Below the pieces are notes generated by a model that had not been told where the DNA came from, ran no database searches, and saw only the letters and a program-made list of their open reading frames with translations. From NCBI GenBank assembly GCA_018398765.1, contig JAHBMJ010000201.1, positions 1 to 30,000 of the forward strand: a stretch of 30,000 nt of DNA. Reading direction: 5' to 3'. Of this stretch, positions 28,865 through 30,000 are shown one piece after another. A program made the position numbers and the translations under genes. Within the stretch, counting starts at the first letter, position 1; each line of letters opens with the position of its first letter. This DNA comes from Chromera velia (taxonomy: Eukaryota > Sar > Chromeraceae).

Positions 28865-29149
28865 TTATTTGGGTGAGTCAACAATTTGAAACACACCCTC
28901 TATGTAGGGAAGGCGGAGCGCATGGCGGAGTCTCCAAGCCATCCGCACATACTTGGTGGAGAGGCGGTCCATATTCCGAATGAAGTTGCTGCATGATGCA
29001 GGAAAACTCATGGTGCGGTCCATATGTGAAAGGACAGCGTTGAAACGTTTGAACCAAAGTACGCACTGGGGCTTGAATGAAGTTTGGTACGACTGTAATA
29101 TCACTGGTTGCCTGTAGCCAGCTCGATATGAAGAGAACACTTCATGCAA
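28865..29149 (-). CDS. Doubtful 94-codon ORF, hypothetical
   Basis: An open minus frame with ATG at 29149, containing FKPQCVLWFKRFNAVLSHM and LSTKYVRMAWRLRHALRLP. It is less AT-rich than its surroundings and ends close to a stop-rich, AT-rich spacer. No splice partner, domain or repeat is visible. It may be a fragment of a dead mobile element or chance. Confidence 0.2.
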   Translation of the reverse strand: MHEVFSSYRAGYRQPVILQSYQTSFKPQCVLWFKRFNAVLSHMDRTMSFPASCSNFIRNMDRLSTKYVRMAWRLRHALRLPYIEGVFQIVDSPK

Positions 29150-30000
29150 AGTTACGTCACGATGAAATGATTTGCATCATCATATCGAAACATCTTTTGT
29201 TTGTTTTTGGTGCTATACTTTTTATTTCATTCTAAGTGGTTTTTCTTGAGCATGATATTTTCATGACGTTAGTCATGACGATGTCAGATCCGCCTTCAAC
29301 AAACTTTTCATAAGAATGTTATTAAAAAATTATTAATTCAAATTAATACATTAATTCTTTCAACATCTTTGTCTGCTATATACTTAATAAATCAATTTAT
29401 GCATCTCAACATTCATTGTACCTAGCATTGTACGAGATTATGATTAATGAATTATATACTAGGAACTTATTAGGAAAATAGAGTAAAATTAAGAAAATGA
29501 ATGTTTTTTCTGCATGATTCACACTTCTGAATGCCAGTTTGTTTTAAAACTGCATGTATCTGATGTCGATTCGTTACTTTAAAAAAAAAAAATAAATGAA
29601 TTTTTCTATTTTATTTATTTAACAAAGATTACTAGTATACAACTAGGTATACAACTAGTTTTCAAAAACTATAATAAAATTTTAGCCTAGATTCCAGCAA
29701 AAACTTTAAATCATTTTTAAATTTCTAGATTAGCTAGGAAACTAGTTAGGAAACTTGATTAAATTAAGTAAGTTCTTAGGTAAGTTATATCAGTCAAAAA
29801 AGATGTTATATTTAGACGTATTTAAAAAAATGATACTAGTTTTTTAAAATTTTTGTTTAATGAATTTGTACGGTAAATTATATCTAGGTTACCAAGTGAA
29901 AGATAGGCATGCAAGGGATGCTTATTTGCCGTTCCTCATTCTTTGACCTGCTTCGGCATGCTTTTGTTCTCTTTGATCCTTTTCGTCATTGCTAGCGTTA
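29150..30000. other. AT-rich, CTAG-rich spacer
   Basis: No gene seen. ACTAGTATACAACTAG and TATACAACTAG repeat around 29630-29660, and GGAAACTAGTTAGGAAACT at about 29737-29755. Poly-A and poly-T runs are frequent. It resembles the spacers at 13.7-14.4 kb and 24.0-24.4 kb. Confidence 0.7.

Overview
This 30 kb window is nuclear DNA of a protist with intron-rich genes. The best fit is a photosynthetic alveolate alga with a complex, secondary-type plastid; a chromerid such as Chromera velia is my inference. Four things point there: multi-exon genes with roughly 80-800 base introns packed with microsatellites; two proteins that begin with a signal peptide followed by a basic leader, one with an Ala|Phe junction as used for complex plastids; many copies of TGCATGCA, a known ApiAP2 target in apicomplexans; and GC-richer genes alternating with AT-rich, CTAG-rich spacers. 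I saw no rRNA, tRNA or CRISPR.

Layout. 1-2182: TG/TCTG/TTCC microsatellite, then AT-rich spacer with no convincing gene. 2183-9465 (minus): exons of an AAA ATPase (9465-8123), then exons of an RRM RNA-binding protein with a basic and acidic C-terminus (6315-2183). Exon phases let both be one AAA-RRM gene. 9466-10277: divergent promoter. 10278-13662 (plus): four-exon acyltransferase-3 membrane protein, 681 residues. 13663-14500: AT-rich spacer between convergent genes. 14501-19241 (minus): eight-exon ribonuclease-inhibitor-type LRR protein, about 859 residues. 19242-20061: divergent promoter with a CG-rich palindromic core. 20062-23837 (plus): six-exon NAD-dependent glycerol-3-phosphate dehydrogenase with a probable plastid leader, 483 residues. 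23838-25236: AT-rich spacer plus a purine-rich microsatellite. 25237-26106 (minus): secreted or plastid-directed protein with a DnaJ-type zinc finger. 26385-28007: a 1.6 kb unit bounded by 31-base inverted repeats and holding an unrecognised two-exon gene. 28276-28644 (plus): small four-helix membrane protein. 28645-30000: one doubtful ORF and AT-rich spacer.

The genes do not form an operon. GpsA-type dehydrogenase activity supplies glycerol-3-phosphate for glycerolipid synthesis, and the zinc-finger protein could serve plastid protein quality control. The LRR and AAA/RRM proteins look like regulatory or scaffold functions. The most unusual features are the possible AAA-RRM fusion with a repeated lid motif, a composite repeat in introns of three genes always in the same orientation relative to transcription, the inverted-repeat-bounded unit, and the excess of TGCATGCA. 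All exon models were made by hand from frame continuity, splice sites and protein family resemblance; there is no transcript evidence.
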